Counted from the stretch's first letter, positions 1-5,627 are shown. The stretch: 5,630 nt of DNA from Bacillota bacterium (GCA_024650095.1 JANKMV010000156.1:1-5630); one strand, 5' to 3'. Translations and numbers: made by a program. Notes: generated from the sequence alone by a model not told the origin.

Positions 1-215
1 ACGCAAAAAAATATTCTTTTGTAATGGAAGATGCTAACGGGGAGATTGTGCGCGTCGTCGCCAGCGGCAAGACGCCTGTTAATCTCTTTGATGCGGAAAG
101 TGTCGTCGTAAGAGGAATATATAGCGGTGAGGAGTTTTTAGCACAAGATATCCTCGTCAAATGTCCGTCTAAATATGAAGCAGAAGAGCACCCTGATGAT
201 GTGGAAAAACAGTAG
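1..215 (+). CDS. ccmE: CcmE-like cytochrome c maturation heme chaperone, C-terminal part (5' end outside window)
   Basis: The frame is open from the window edge (first whole codon at base 3) to a TAG at 213-215, so this is the 3' part of a longer gene; the ATG at 24 is internal. The visible 70 residues match the end of the CcmE OB-fold: a YSFVMED strand, SGKTPVNLF (the family's Y-x-G-x-x-P-x-x-F region), a VVVRG strand, then AQDILVKCPSKYEAEE, which aligns with the family's A-x-x-V-L-A-K-H-D-E-x-Y. CcmE is a membrane-anchored extracytoplasmic protein that takes heme from CcmC/CcmAB and passes it to the synthetase CcmF. The usual heme-binding His is replaced by Cys (codon 162-164), with Tyr four residues later (174-176), giving the CXXXY variant known from System I* organisms. 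The tail is acidic. It lies 103 bp upstream of resB and no terminator separates them, so co-transcription is likely. The family call is made from short sequence but fits well. Confidence 0.8.
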   Translation, partial: AKKYSFVMEDANGEIVRVVASGKTPVNLFDAESVVVRGIYSGEEFLAQDILVKCPSKYEAEEHPDDVEKQ

Positions 216-248
216 ACAGGCACACACTGGCAGGAATTTATATCGCTT

Positions 249-290
249 GCAATAAGCACGCCATTGCTATGCGCGTCCGTGTATTATTGC
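249..290 (+). repeat. Inverted repeat / hairpin between ccmE and resB
   Basis: GCAATAA (249-255) is complementary to TTATTGC (284-290). The stem continues inward as CACG (257-260) with CGTG (278-281), across a small internal loop (G256 against T282-A283). That makes about 11 base pairs around a 17-nt loop in the ccmE-resB gap. No U-run follows it, so it is not a standard terminator. It could be an mRNA processing or stability element, or chance. Confidence 0.4.
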
Positions 291-305
291 TGGCATTTAC
301 AACAT

Positions 306-312
306 AGGAGGG
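306..312 (+). promoter_or_regulatory. Ribosome binding site fixing the TTG start of resB
   Basis: AGGAGGG lies 6 nt before TTG at 319-321. The next in-frame ATG (encoding Met29) would remove the N-terminal arm and cut into the first membrane segment, so the TTG is the sensible start. Confidence 0.75.
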
Positions 313-318
313 ATCATC

Positions 319-1635
319 TTGTCAAAAGGAACCTCGGGCTTGTCTAAATCACAAGCGCAAGCAGAAAGTCCCGTTAAACAAATTTTAAATTTTTTAAGTT
401 CTATGCAGTTGGGCCTTATTTTACTTTTGCTTCTCGCCATTACTTCTGTATTTGCTACACTCAGAGATAACGAAGCTGCCATTACTACGATTTATCGCTC
501 GTGGTGGTTTATTGGTATGATGGCATTTACAGCGCTGAACTTACTTCTTTGTACCGCACGACGGATTGGGCCCATGTCTCGTTTAGCGTTGCATCCACAA
601 CGAGTTGTATCCTCTGATGCGATTGGTAAGATGTCGGTTAAGCGAGCACTCAAAATGAACAGTGAAGATATCGCCCTTGACGCTGCAAGATCAGCTTTTC
701 ATGCTACGGGTCTAACTGTGACAGAGGAAGACGGGGCGGAGGGACGAGTTGTCTTTGCTCAACGTGGTAAATTCGGTTACTTTGGGTCCCTGATAACTCA
801 TATTAGTCTACTTCTAATTTTACTCGGTGCCATGTACGGTTCCTTGACTGGCTTTGAAGATCGGAATGGTGGCATCGTAGGAGACCACATTGATGTGGAA
901 AAGGGCGAACTTCACATCGATATTTTGGATGTACGTATGGAGCAGGAAGAAGATCCCACCATTCGTCCTCGCGTTTTTACGGAAATGATTGTTAAAAAAG
1001 ACGGGAGGGAAATTGCTCATGGTACGGTTTCCATTAACCAACCCTTACGTTTTGCGGGTAACACTATCTATCATATGACATTCCGTTATGTTTCTGATGT
1101 TAGGGTGAAAAATCTTACTACGGGTGAGGAAGAAATGGTACAGCTACTAGATGTGGATCAGCTACAGCTAGATGCTGATGGAACCACGGTGCATATTATG
1201 CAATTTTTCCCTAATTTCTCCATGCATGCAGACGGGATGCCGTATTCAAAGAATTATAAGCCAGAAAGACCTGTATTGGCAGGTATTCTTGTCGAAGGTG
1301 GACGTGCGGTGCGTAATGTATTTCTGCAGTTAGATACGCCCGTTGTCATTGAAACAGCTAATGGTGAAATGGAGTTGGAGTTAACTACTTTTCAGAATGC
1401 CGCTGTTTTTTCCATTACGCGTAACATGGGACGTCCCATACTTGTTGTCGGCGCAGTCTTGTTAATACTTGGACTCTATTTAAGCTTTTTCCTCTTCCCC
1501 CGGCGCTTCTGGGCTGTCTATGACAAAAAGATCGCAACCTTACTCATTGGCGGCCGTAGTTACCGAAATCGTCTTGGGCTTGAGCAGGACATGGAGCGGA
1601 TTGAATCAGAAATTAGTAGCAGAGAGGGAGAATAA
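319..1635 (+). CDS. resB: ResB/Ccs1 family cytochrome c biogenesis protein
   Basis: A 438-residue membrane protein read from a TTG start behind AGGAGGG. The layout is that of ResB (Ccs1, System II cytochrome c synthetase subunit). TM1 is at about residues 29-48 and TM2 at about 62-80. TM3 at about 154-176 contains His161, a likely heme-contacting histidine by family analogy. A long extracytoplasmic domain spans about 178-370, and TM4 is at about 373-394, ending in FFLFPRRFW. The loop carries the ResB-typical stretch SINQPLRFAGNTIYHMTF (238-255; compare N-x-P-L-R-x-x-G-x-x-x-Y-Q). ResB forms a complex with CcsA/ResC that exports heme and ligates it to CXXCH motifs of apocytochromes outside the cytoplasmic membrane. 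The ccsA ATG follows one base after the stop codon, consistent with an operon and a 1:1 complex. No thiol-reducing partner (ResA, CcdA) is visible in the window. The protein ends with a charged cytoplasmic tail of about 40 residues. Confidence 0.93.
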   Translation: MSKGTSGLSKSQAQAESPVKQILNFLSSMQLGLILLLLLAITSVFATLRDNEAAITTIYRSWWFIGMMAFTALNLLLCTARRIGPMSRLALHPQRVVSSDAIGKMSVKRALKMNSEDIALDAARSAFHATGLTVTEEDGAEGRVVFAQRGKFGYFGSLITHISLLLILLGAMYGSLTGFEDRNGGIVGDHIDVEKGELHIDILDVRMEQEEDPTIRPRVFTEMIVKKDGREIAHGTVSINQPLRFAGNTIYHMTFRYVSDVRVKNLTTGEEEMVQLLDVDQLQLDADGTTVHIMQFFPNFSMHADGMPYSKNYKPERPVLAGILVEGGRAVRNVFLQLDTPVVIETANGEMELELTTFQNAAVFSITRNMGRPILVVGAVLLILGLYLSFFLFPRRFWAVYDKKIATLLIGGRSYRNRLGLEQDMERIESEISSREGE

Positions 1636-1636
1636 T

Positions 1637-2512
1637 ATGCCTGGATATATTCAAGTGTCTGCGTCAGGATTGTTTTGGGAAAATACGCTATTTAACGTAG
1701 CGGTTGCTGCGTACATTCTTGCCATGCTTTCTTACTTGGTTCATCTGTTTGGTAAGAAAGAATTTGGTCCCTTTGCTTCTTTTGTGTTACGGTTGGCTTT
1801 TTTACTGCACACAGCCTTTATTATTACTCGCACCATTAATGTAGAGCGTGTGCCTTTTGTGGGACATTTTGAATTTGGTAATCTCTTTATTTGGGCCACT
1901 GTGCTGGTTTACATCTGGACTGAATGGCGCTTAAAGGATAAGTATTATGCCGTGGGTGCTTTTCTAACACCTCTGGCGGTGCTCTATATTGGGTATCTAA
2001 CTGTTGTACCAAAAATATTTACGTCTGTGACCATTAGTCGCTTGCATAGTCCGCTACCACCGGTGTTGCAATCTAACTGGTTGAAGTTACATGTGAGTGC
2101 TTCGGTTTTTGGTTATGCTGGCTTTACATTAGCTTTTGCGGCAGCCGTGATGTGGTTACTGAAAGTGAAAATGGGTGAACGTAGTTCACTTGCGCGCGCA
2201 TTACCGCAAACGAAAGTTTTGGAAGAATATATGTATCGTGCCTCCGCTTTTGGTTTCCTCTTTCAAAGCATCATGATCATCAGTGGTGCCATTTGGGCAG
2301 ATACCTCCTGGGGTCGCTATTGGGGCTGGGATCCGAAGGAGATGTGGTCATTAATTACCTGGTTCGTTTTTGCGGTATATCTGCATGCCCGCTTTACCCG
2401 CGGTTGGACGGGCAGGCGCACTGTAACGCTCGTCATGGTGGGTTGGGTGGCTATGGTCTTTACCTGGATTGGGGTCGCTTGGTTGCTCACGGGGATACAT
2501 TCCTTCGGGTAA
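1637..2512 (+). CDS. ccsA: CcsA/ResC-type cytochrome c synthetase subunit (heme handling, WWD domain)
   Basis: A 291-residue polytopic membrane protein with about eight hydrophobic segments, the usual size for this family. The periplasmic WWD signature is at about residues 225-237 (WGRYWGWDPKEMW). Candidate heme-ligating histidines are His58 in TM2, His152 (KLHVSASVFGYAGF), His250 (VYLHARFTRGWTGRR) and His288 in the C-terminal GIHSFG typical of CcsA. With ResB it moves heme across the cytoplasmic membrane and attaches it to apocytochrome c. The ATG at 1637 was chosen because a purine-rich site (AGAGGGAG, 1623-1630) sits 6 nt before it and because it follows the resB stop by one base. A farther in-frame start at 1520 would overlap resB by more than 100 bp and add 39 residues foreign to the family. 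It is the last gene of the cluster, before a strong terminator. The symbol is ccsA, ccsB or resC depending on the naming scheme. Confidence 0.94.
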   Translation: MPGYIQVSASGLFWENTLFNVAVAAYILAMLSYLVHLFGKKEFGPFASFVLRLAFLLHTAFIITRTINVERVPFVGHFEFGNLFIWATVLVYIWTEWRLKDKYYAVGAFLTPLAVLYIGYLTVVPKIFTSVTISRLHSPLPPVLQSNWLKLHVSASVFGYAGFTLAFAAAVMWLLKVKMGERSSLARALPQTKVLEEYMYRASAFGFLFQSIMIISGAIWADTSWGRYWGWDPKEMWSLITWFVFAVYLHARFTRGWTGRRTVTLVMVGWVAMVFTWIGVAWLLTGIHSFG

Positions 2513-2518
2513 GAAAGT

Positions 2519-2557
2519 AGATGCTGTCTTTTACTTTGAAGGCAGCATCTCTTTTTT
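2519..2557 (+). terminator. Intrinsic terminator after ccsA
   Basis: AGATGCTGTC (2519-2528) pairs with GGCAGCATCT (2541-2550), ten pairs including one G-U, with further A-T pairing toward the loop. T-rich CTTTTTT (2551-2557) follows directly. It begins seven bases after the ccsA stop and ends the cytochrome c biogenesis transcript. Confidence 0.93.
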
Positions 2558-2603
2558 CTCCCTCTCTTTCTAGCCTAATGCGTTGTTATGATATAAAGGT
2601 AAT

Positions 2604-2618
2604 AAATAGCGACTATTT
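2604..2618. promoter_or_regulatory. Small palindrome upstream of the rseC-like promoter (possible operator)
   Basis: AAATAG-CGA-CTATTT is a perfect 6-bp inverted repeat with a 3-bp centre. It lies 16 bp upstream of the -35 box at 2635. The position would suit an activator or repressor site, but AT-rich palindromes of this size also arise by chance. Confidence 0.25.
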
Positions 2619-2634
2619 GTCTCTCACAGTTGGG

Positions 2635-2663
2635 TTGGCAAACTGAGCTATTAACGTTATAAT
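2635..2663 (+). promoter_or_regulatory. SigA-type promoter for the rseC-like/isf-like operon
   Basis: TTGGCA at 2635-2640, a 17-bp spacer and a perfect TATAAT at 2658-2663. Transcription should begin near 2670, giving a leader of about 46 nt before the ATG at 2716. It lies downstream of the ccsA terminator, so the operon is transcribed independently. Confidence 0.85.
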
Positions 2664-2715
2664 GTTTATAGTAGAAAGACTGTGGCAAAATACTATCACA
2701 GGAGGTGCGATCGTT

Positions 2716-3165
2716 ATGGAACAAGTGGGACTAGTCGTTGAAGTAAATGAAGATAAAGCGATTGTAGCTATACAGCGCCATGATGTCTGTGCAAAATGCG
2801 GTGGCTGTGGCGTCGCTGTTTCAGGCGCTGGCGAAGTGCAACTCGAAGCGCTCAATAAAGTAAATGCAGTAGTCGGTCAGACTGTGAAAGTCGCTAGCGA
2901 TACCGCACATGTTTTAAAGGCTTCCTTTATGGTCTACATAGTGCCGATGCTTGCCCTTTTAGCAGGCCTTTATCTTGGGCAGCAGTTGGATGGATCATTC
3001 GGTGATATAGCCCGCATGGATATTATTTTGGGTATTGTTTTTCTGTTAGTTTCCTATCTACTTGTGCGTAGTTACGATAGGAAAGTGGCGAGTCGCCAGA
3101 TAGCGGCGGCGGTAATAGAAATTTTGCCAGAACCATTTTCTGGCCCGGAGGATGAGAAATGCTAG
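2716..3165 (+). CDS. RseC/MucC (SoxR-reducing system) family membrane protein
   Basis: A 149-residue protein. The ATG at 2716 has AGGAGGT 9 nt upstream (2700-2706). A farther in-frame start at 2662 overlaps the -10 box of the promoter and is rejected. The N-terminal cytoplasmic region opens with GLVVEVNEDKAIVAIQRHDVC and carries Cys25, Cys28 and Cys31 in a CxxCxxCG arrangement, a likely Fe-S or redox site. Two membrane segments follow (about 68-88 and 101-118), then a basic stretch and a short C-terminal tail. This is the fold of PF04246. Family members act in reduction of SoxR (RsxC/RseC, linked to Rnf-type complexes) or in sigma-E control in Gram-negative bacteria; in Bacillota the role is not well defined. 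The 7-bp overlap with the next gene, an iron-sulfur flavoprotein, suggests a joint redox function, which is inference. The protein ends in Cys149. Confidence 0.85.
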   Translation: MEQVGLVVEVNEDKAIVAIQRHDVCAKCGGCGVAVSGAGEVQLEALNKVNAVVGQTVKVASDTAHVLKASFMVYIVPMLALLAGLYLGQQLDGSFGDIARMDIILGIVFLLVSYLLVRSYDRKVASRQIAAAVIEILPEPFSGPEDEKC

Positions 3166-3731
3166 TTTTAGGCGTGGCGGGGAGCCCGCGAAGGAATGGT
3201 AATACGGAAATATTGTTGGATGAAGCGCTAGCGGGTGCTCGAGATGCTGGTGCGGAAGTGGAAAAAGTTGTTTTAAGCACATTATCCTTTTCGCCTTGTA
3301 TTTCTTGTGGTGCTTGTGCAAAAACGGGCATCTGTGCTTTAAAGGATGATATGCAGGATGTTTATGAGAAAATTACAGCAGCAGATGCCTTAATTTTTGC
3401 TTCACCAAATTACTTCTATCATCTATCTGCTTGGGCAAAGGCTACGATAGATCGCTCTCAAGCCTTGTGGGCGCGAAAACATATCTTGAAGGATCCTCGC
3501 TTTAATCAAAATAAAAAAGGATTCTTTATTGGTGTTGCTGCGACGAAAGGCGCGCGCTTGTTCAAAGGAAGTATTTGGACCATGCAGTACTTTTTCGATG
3601 CAGCCGGCTATAAGTCAACGGGACAATTATTGGTACGAGCCGTTGATGGTAAAGGCGAAATACGTAAAGAACCTAAATATTTAAAAGCAGCTAACAAGTT
3701 GGGTCACGAGGCCGCAACGCAGAGTGAATAA
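3159..3731 (+). CDS. Isf-like NAD(P)H-dependent FMN / iron-sulfur flavoprotein
   Basis: A 190-residue flavodoxin-fold protein of the NADPH-dependent FMN reductase family. The N-terminal strand and phosphate-binding loop read GVAGSPRRNGNTE (5-17), the usual FMN phosphate site. Next comes a compact cluster motif, Cys47-X2-Cys50-X2-Cys53-X5-Cys59 (PCISCGACAKTGIC). The same spacing holds a [4Fe-4S] cluster in the archaeal iron-sulfur flavoprotein Isf. Then come DDM (63-65), SPNYFYHLSAWAKATIDR (family S-P-x-Y, with the following helix near the flavin and dimer interface) and GVAATKGA. Such proteins move electrons between ferredoxin or NAD(P)H and acceptors such as O2, H2O2 or quinone-like compounds; the partner here is unknown. 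The start ATG overlaps the last 7 bases of the RseC-like gene, and GGAGGA (3147-3152) lies 6 nt before it, so translation is probably coupled. The length matches the family and a terminator follows. Confidence 0.9.
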   Translation: MLVLGVAGSPRRNGNTEILLDEALAGARDAGAEVEKVVLSTLSFSPCISCGACAKTGICALKDDMQDVYEKITAADALIFASPNYFYHLSAWAKATIDRSQALWARKHILKDPRFNQNKKGFFIGVAATKGARLFKGSIWTMQYFFDAAGYKSTGQLLVRAVDGKGEIRKEPKYLKAANKLGHEAATQSE

Positions 3732-3733
3732 GC

Positions 3734-3771
3734 AAAACCGGCAATCCCAAGCAGGGAATTGCCGGTTTTTT
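3734..3771 (+). terminator. Intrinsic terminator after the Isf-like gene
   Basis: AAAACCGGCAAT (3734-3745) pairs with ATTGCCGGTTTT (3758-3769). The stem extends past one bulged A by CCC/GGG to a 5-nt loop (AAGCA). The run of six T at 3766-3771 provides the U tail. It begins two bases after the stop codon. Confidence 0.95.
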
Positions 3772-3812
3772 GTCAAATACGTAGAACAGGCAAAGTGTAG
3801 ATTATGCTTGCA

Positions 3813-3826
3813 TGACAGCGGTGTCA
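3813..3826. promoter_or_regulatory. Palindromic operator-like site upstream of the M14 peptidase gene
   Basis: TGACA-GCGG-TGTCA is a perfect 5-bp inverted repeat around a 4-bp centre. It ends 15 bp before a TATAAT at 3842 and so covers where a -35 box would lie. A second inverted repeat, GCGGT (3818-3822) with ACCGC (3830-3834), overlaps it. The positions fit a transcription-factor site, but no regulator can be named. Confidence 0.4.
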
Positions 3827-3841
3827 GGAACCGCCAGCGGA

Positions 3842-3847
3842 TATAAT
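3842..3847 (+). promoter_or_regulatory. Possible -10 element for the M14 peptidase gene
   Basis: Perfect TATAAT, but 17 bp upstream there is only CGGTGT, and there is no TG extension. If it is used, the promoter is weak or activator-dependent; the palindrome at 3813-3826 would suit such a factor. The leader would be about 75 nt. Confidence 0.4.
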
Positions 3848-3912
3848 GAATAACTACAATGCAGGAAAATGTGATCGTGGTAGCGTATTTAGAGCGTACG
3901 TAGAAATGATTG

Positions 3913-3918
3913 AGGAGG
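3913..3918 (+). promoter_or_regulatory. Ribosome binding site deciding the M14 peptidase start
   Basis: AGGAGG lies 12 nt before the ATG at 3931, slightly long spacing. An in-frame TTG at 3910 overlaps this site and would turn it into codons, so 3931 is preferred. Confidence 0.7.
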
Positions 3919-3930
3919 AAGCACAAACCA

Positions 3931-5340
3931 ATGAGCCTGCCTAAAAGACATAACGCACATAGTTTTATCTGTTTACTCACTGTGCTTGCTCTGCTTATGA
4001 ATATCTTTAGGGCTACCACATTTGCTGAAAATGAAACAGCTCTGATTACTCATTTTACTATGAGTTTGGCCAATAAACCCGTGACGCGTGCCATGACCAT
4101 TTTCTTTTACGGTGCACTGAAGGGTCATTTCACTGCTTTTCGTAGCTTAGAGACGGTGCAGTATGATGAACCGATGACAACGACTCTAACGCGAGCCGAT
4201 TTATATTCATTGTTAGCGAGAGCCCTTGCTGAGCCACTGGAAGAGTTGCCCAAAGAGTACTACCTGGGTACTGAGGGTGACGATTTACCATTAGATATGT
4301 TTGCTCAGTTGGGCGTTGTCAATGTTCCTGCTAACCGCTTTTTTGTTAATGAGGAGACGGTAAGTTGGTTCGAAGCCCAACAGCATGTGGTACGTGCGGT
4401 ATTGCCAGAGTTTCGTATTCAAAATGATCCTGCCATCGTCTCACCACAGCAAATGTATTCGTATGAACAACTAGAAATGGATATAAATCGTTTGCTAACT
4501 TTATACCCGCAGCTACTTACAGTAGAAGTAATCGGTCAATCTGTGGAAGGACGTTCACTTTATGCTATGCGCATAGGACAAGGAGAACATGAAATCCTCA
4601 TCGATGCTGCCATCCATGCCTCTGAATGGTTGACGACACCACTTACCATGAAAATGGTAGAAGAATATGCTCATCATGCCCACCACGGCACTCTTTTTGG
4701 TCAACACGACGTTGCTGTATTATTGCAAGAAGTATCTTTTTGGTTTATTCCCATGATCAATCCAGACGGTGTTACGTTGGTGCAATCAGGTCCAGATGCC
4801 ATTATACATGGCGCATTGGCACAACAGATTTTATCTGATAGTGAGGACTTCACAACGTTTAAAGGCTGGAAGGCCAATAGCCGAGGTGTCGATCTAAATC
4901 GCCAATTTCCCATTTCTTGGACTACCCTGACCAGTGTACGGGATGAGCCGGCGCCGAGTCATTTTAAAGGCCATGCTCCGCTGAGTGAACCCGAAGCGCA
5001 AGCTTTATATGATTTTGCGCGGTTTCGACGGCCTGTGCTGACCCTATCTTTCCATCAACAGGGCGAGTGGCTTTTTTGGTATCATAAGCAAACGGGCGCT
5101 CAACTAGAGCGTGATGAGAAAATTGTGCAAGCATTAGCGGCTGTAACGGGTTATCGTTATCAGTATTATAATGACAATGGCGGGAAGTATATGGACTTTG
5201 TTATTACTGAACTGGGTGTTCCAGGAATAACGGTGGAAGTGGGTACTGTAGTTGGTGACTTACGTCAATGGCAGCGCATTTGGCAACAGACTCGTACGTT
5301 ACCCTTGGTGGCAGCAGAGCTTGTCCTACCCCATTTTTAA
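3931..5340 (+). CDS. Exported M14-family zinc carboxypeptidase-like protein (probable peptidoglycan peptidase)
   Basis: A 469-residue protein. Residues 1-33 form a signal peptide: basic MSLPKRH, a hydrophobic core at about 12-26 and a likely cut after TTFA. Residues 86-158 (from LTRADLYSLLARAL to VVRAVL) resemble an S-layer homology module, but degenerate. The peptidase domain begins near 173 (QMYSYEQLEMDINRLLTLYPQL, with V-I-G-x-S-V-E-G-R-S at 200-209). Zinc ligands are His229 and Glu232 (IHASEW) and His375 (LSFHQQG). Substrate-binding residues lie in NSRGVDLNRQFP (316-327, Arg318 and Asn323-Arg324), and the catalytic glutamate is Glu436 in GITVEVGT. The set is complete, so an active enzyme is expected. 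The N-terminal helix pattern and the DLNRQFP and VEVGT motifs resemble the gamma-D-glutamyl-diaminopimelate peptidase (M14C) group, which cuts stem peptides. That substrate is inferred; another exopeptidase specificity is possible. It stands alone, with no terminator before the riboswitch promoter that begins at the next base. Confidence 0.85.
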   Translation: MSLPKRHNAHSFICLLTVLALLMNIFRATTFAENETALITHFTMSLANKPVTRAMTIFFYGALKGHFTAFRSLETVQYDEPMTTTLTRADLYSLLARALAEPLEELPKEYYLGTEGDDLPLDMFAQLGVVNVPANRFFVNEETVSWFEAQQHVVRAVLPEFRIQNDPAIVSPQQMYSYEQLEMDINRLLTLYPQLLTVEVIGQSVEGRSLYAMRIGQGEHEILIDAAIHASEWLTTPLTMKMVEEYAHHAHHGTLFGQHDVAVLLQEVSFWFIPMINPDGVTLVQSGPDAIIHGALAQQILSDSEDFTTFKGWKANSRGVDLNRQFPISWTTLTSVRDEPAPSHFKGHAPLSEPEAQALYDFARFRRPVLTLSFHQQGEWLFWYHKQTGAQLERDEKIVQALAAVTGYRYQYYNDNGGKYMDFVITELGVPGITVEVGTVVGDLRQWQRIWQQTRTLPLVAAELVLPHF

Positions 5341-5369
5341 TTGACAGAACTGAATCGGTGTGGTAAAAT
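5341..5369 (+). promoter_or_regulatory. SigA promoter of the lysine riboswitch leader
   Basis: Perfect TTGACA at 5341-5346, a 17-bp spacer and TAAAAT at 5364-5369. The -35 box starts at the base after the peptidase stop codon. Transcription should begin near 5376. Confidence 0.9.
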
Positions 5370-5385
5370 TTTTGCAAACTATACA

Positions 5386-5406
5386 TGCCTCACCATGGGT
5401 GAGGTA
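5386..5406 (+). promoter_or_regulatory. Leader hairpin that competes with riboswitch helix P1
   Basis: CCTCACC (5388-5394) pairs perfectly with GGTGAGG (5398-5404) across a 3-nt ATG loop. G5387-T5405 (wobble) and T5386-A5406 extend it to nine pairs. Its 3' arm covers nearly the whole 5' strand of riboswitch P1 (5399-5407), so the two helices exclude one another. Confidence 0.6.
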
Positions 5407-5580
5407 GAGGCGCGGTGAATCAACAGTACTGCTTGGGAGAATGGAAATTCCATGAGCAAGCATGAAAGGGAACACCGCCGAAGCCCTTGTCTTCCAGGAC
5501 ATGCGGCTGGGCTGTCAGTGAATAACTGCCAGACTGTCACTGCATATTTCCCTTGATCTGCGGTGATGAGCTATCTCACG
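5398..5580 (+). ncRNA. Lysine riboswitch (L-box) aptamer
   Basis: The conserved L-box core is recognisable in order: GGTGAGGTAGAGGCGC at the 5' side; a purine-rich loop with GGGAGAATGG and ATGAAAGGGAACACCGCCGAAG; GGCTGGGCTGTCAGTGAATAA around the P3/P4 side; and the closing GATGAGCTATCTCAC. P1 forms from GTGAGGTAG (5399-5407) and CTATCTCAC (5571-5579), nine pairs with one G-U. P2 includes CGGTG (5413-5417) with CACCG (5473-5477). P5 is CACTGCA with TGCGGTG. The aptamer binds lysine and shuts off downstream lysine synthesis or uptake genes in Bacillota and some other bacteria. The controlled gene lies beyond the window, so which it is (for example aspartokinase, dapA, lysA or a transporter) cannot be said. 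Confidence 0.95.
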
Positions 5581-5627
5581 GAAGGGTTGAGGTTGTGTGT
5601 CCGCGTACGAGCGGCCGACAGCAACCT
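5571..5627 (+). promoter_or_regulatory. Riboswitch expression platform: antiterminator and terminator-like alternatives
   Basis: AGGTTG (5590-5595) pairs with CAACCT (5622-5627). An inner stem CCGC (5601-5604) with GCGG (5611-5614) adds to it, with partial pairing between, giving a strong GC-rich hairpin. In competition, ATCTCA (5573-5578, the P1 3' strand) can pair with TGAGGT (5588-5593). Lysine binding would lock P1 and leave the second hairpin free to form. The window ends three bases after the hairpin and no U-run is visible, so whether it terminates transcription cannot be confirmed here. Confidence 0.6.

Noticed and set aside
264..287. Possible promoter before resB (TTGCTA ... TATTAT)
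   Set aside because: The spacer is only 12 bp and an alternative TTGCAA is 29 bp away; no acceptable -35/-10 pair.
1141..1181. Imperfect repeat in resB around CAGCTA...GAT
   Set aside because: It encodes QLLDVDQLQLDADG, an ordinary acidic loop segment; too short and imperfect to be a functional repeat.
1520..1636. N-terminal extension of the CcsA reading frame by 39 residues
   Set aside because: It overlaps resB by more than 100 bp, has no ribosome site, and the added residues do not resemble the family; the ATG at 1637 with AGAGGGAG upstream fits better.
2662..2715. Upstream start for the RseC-like protein
   Set aside because: It would begin inside the -10 box, upstream of the predicted transcription start; AGGAGGT points to the ATG at 2716.
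3023..3331. Minus-strand open frames across the rseC-like and isf-like genes
   Set aside because: They are opposite clear coding regions, lack ribosome sites, and show no recognisable protein features.
3910..3930. TTG start for the M14 peptidase at 3910
   Set aside because: It overlaps the ribosome site itself and would add residues before a normal signal peptide.
5385..5418. Tiny leader peptides inside the riboswitch leader (ATG at 5385 or 5395)
   Set aside because: Neither has a ribosome site and neither encodes lysine codons; control is by the aptamer.
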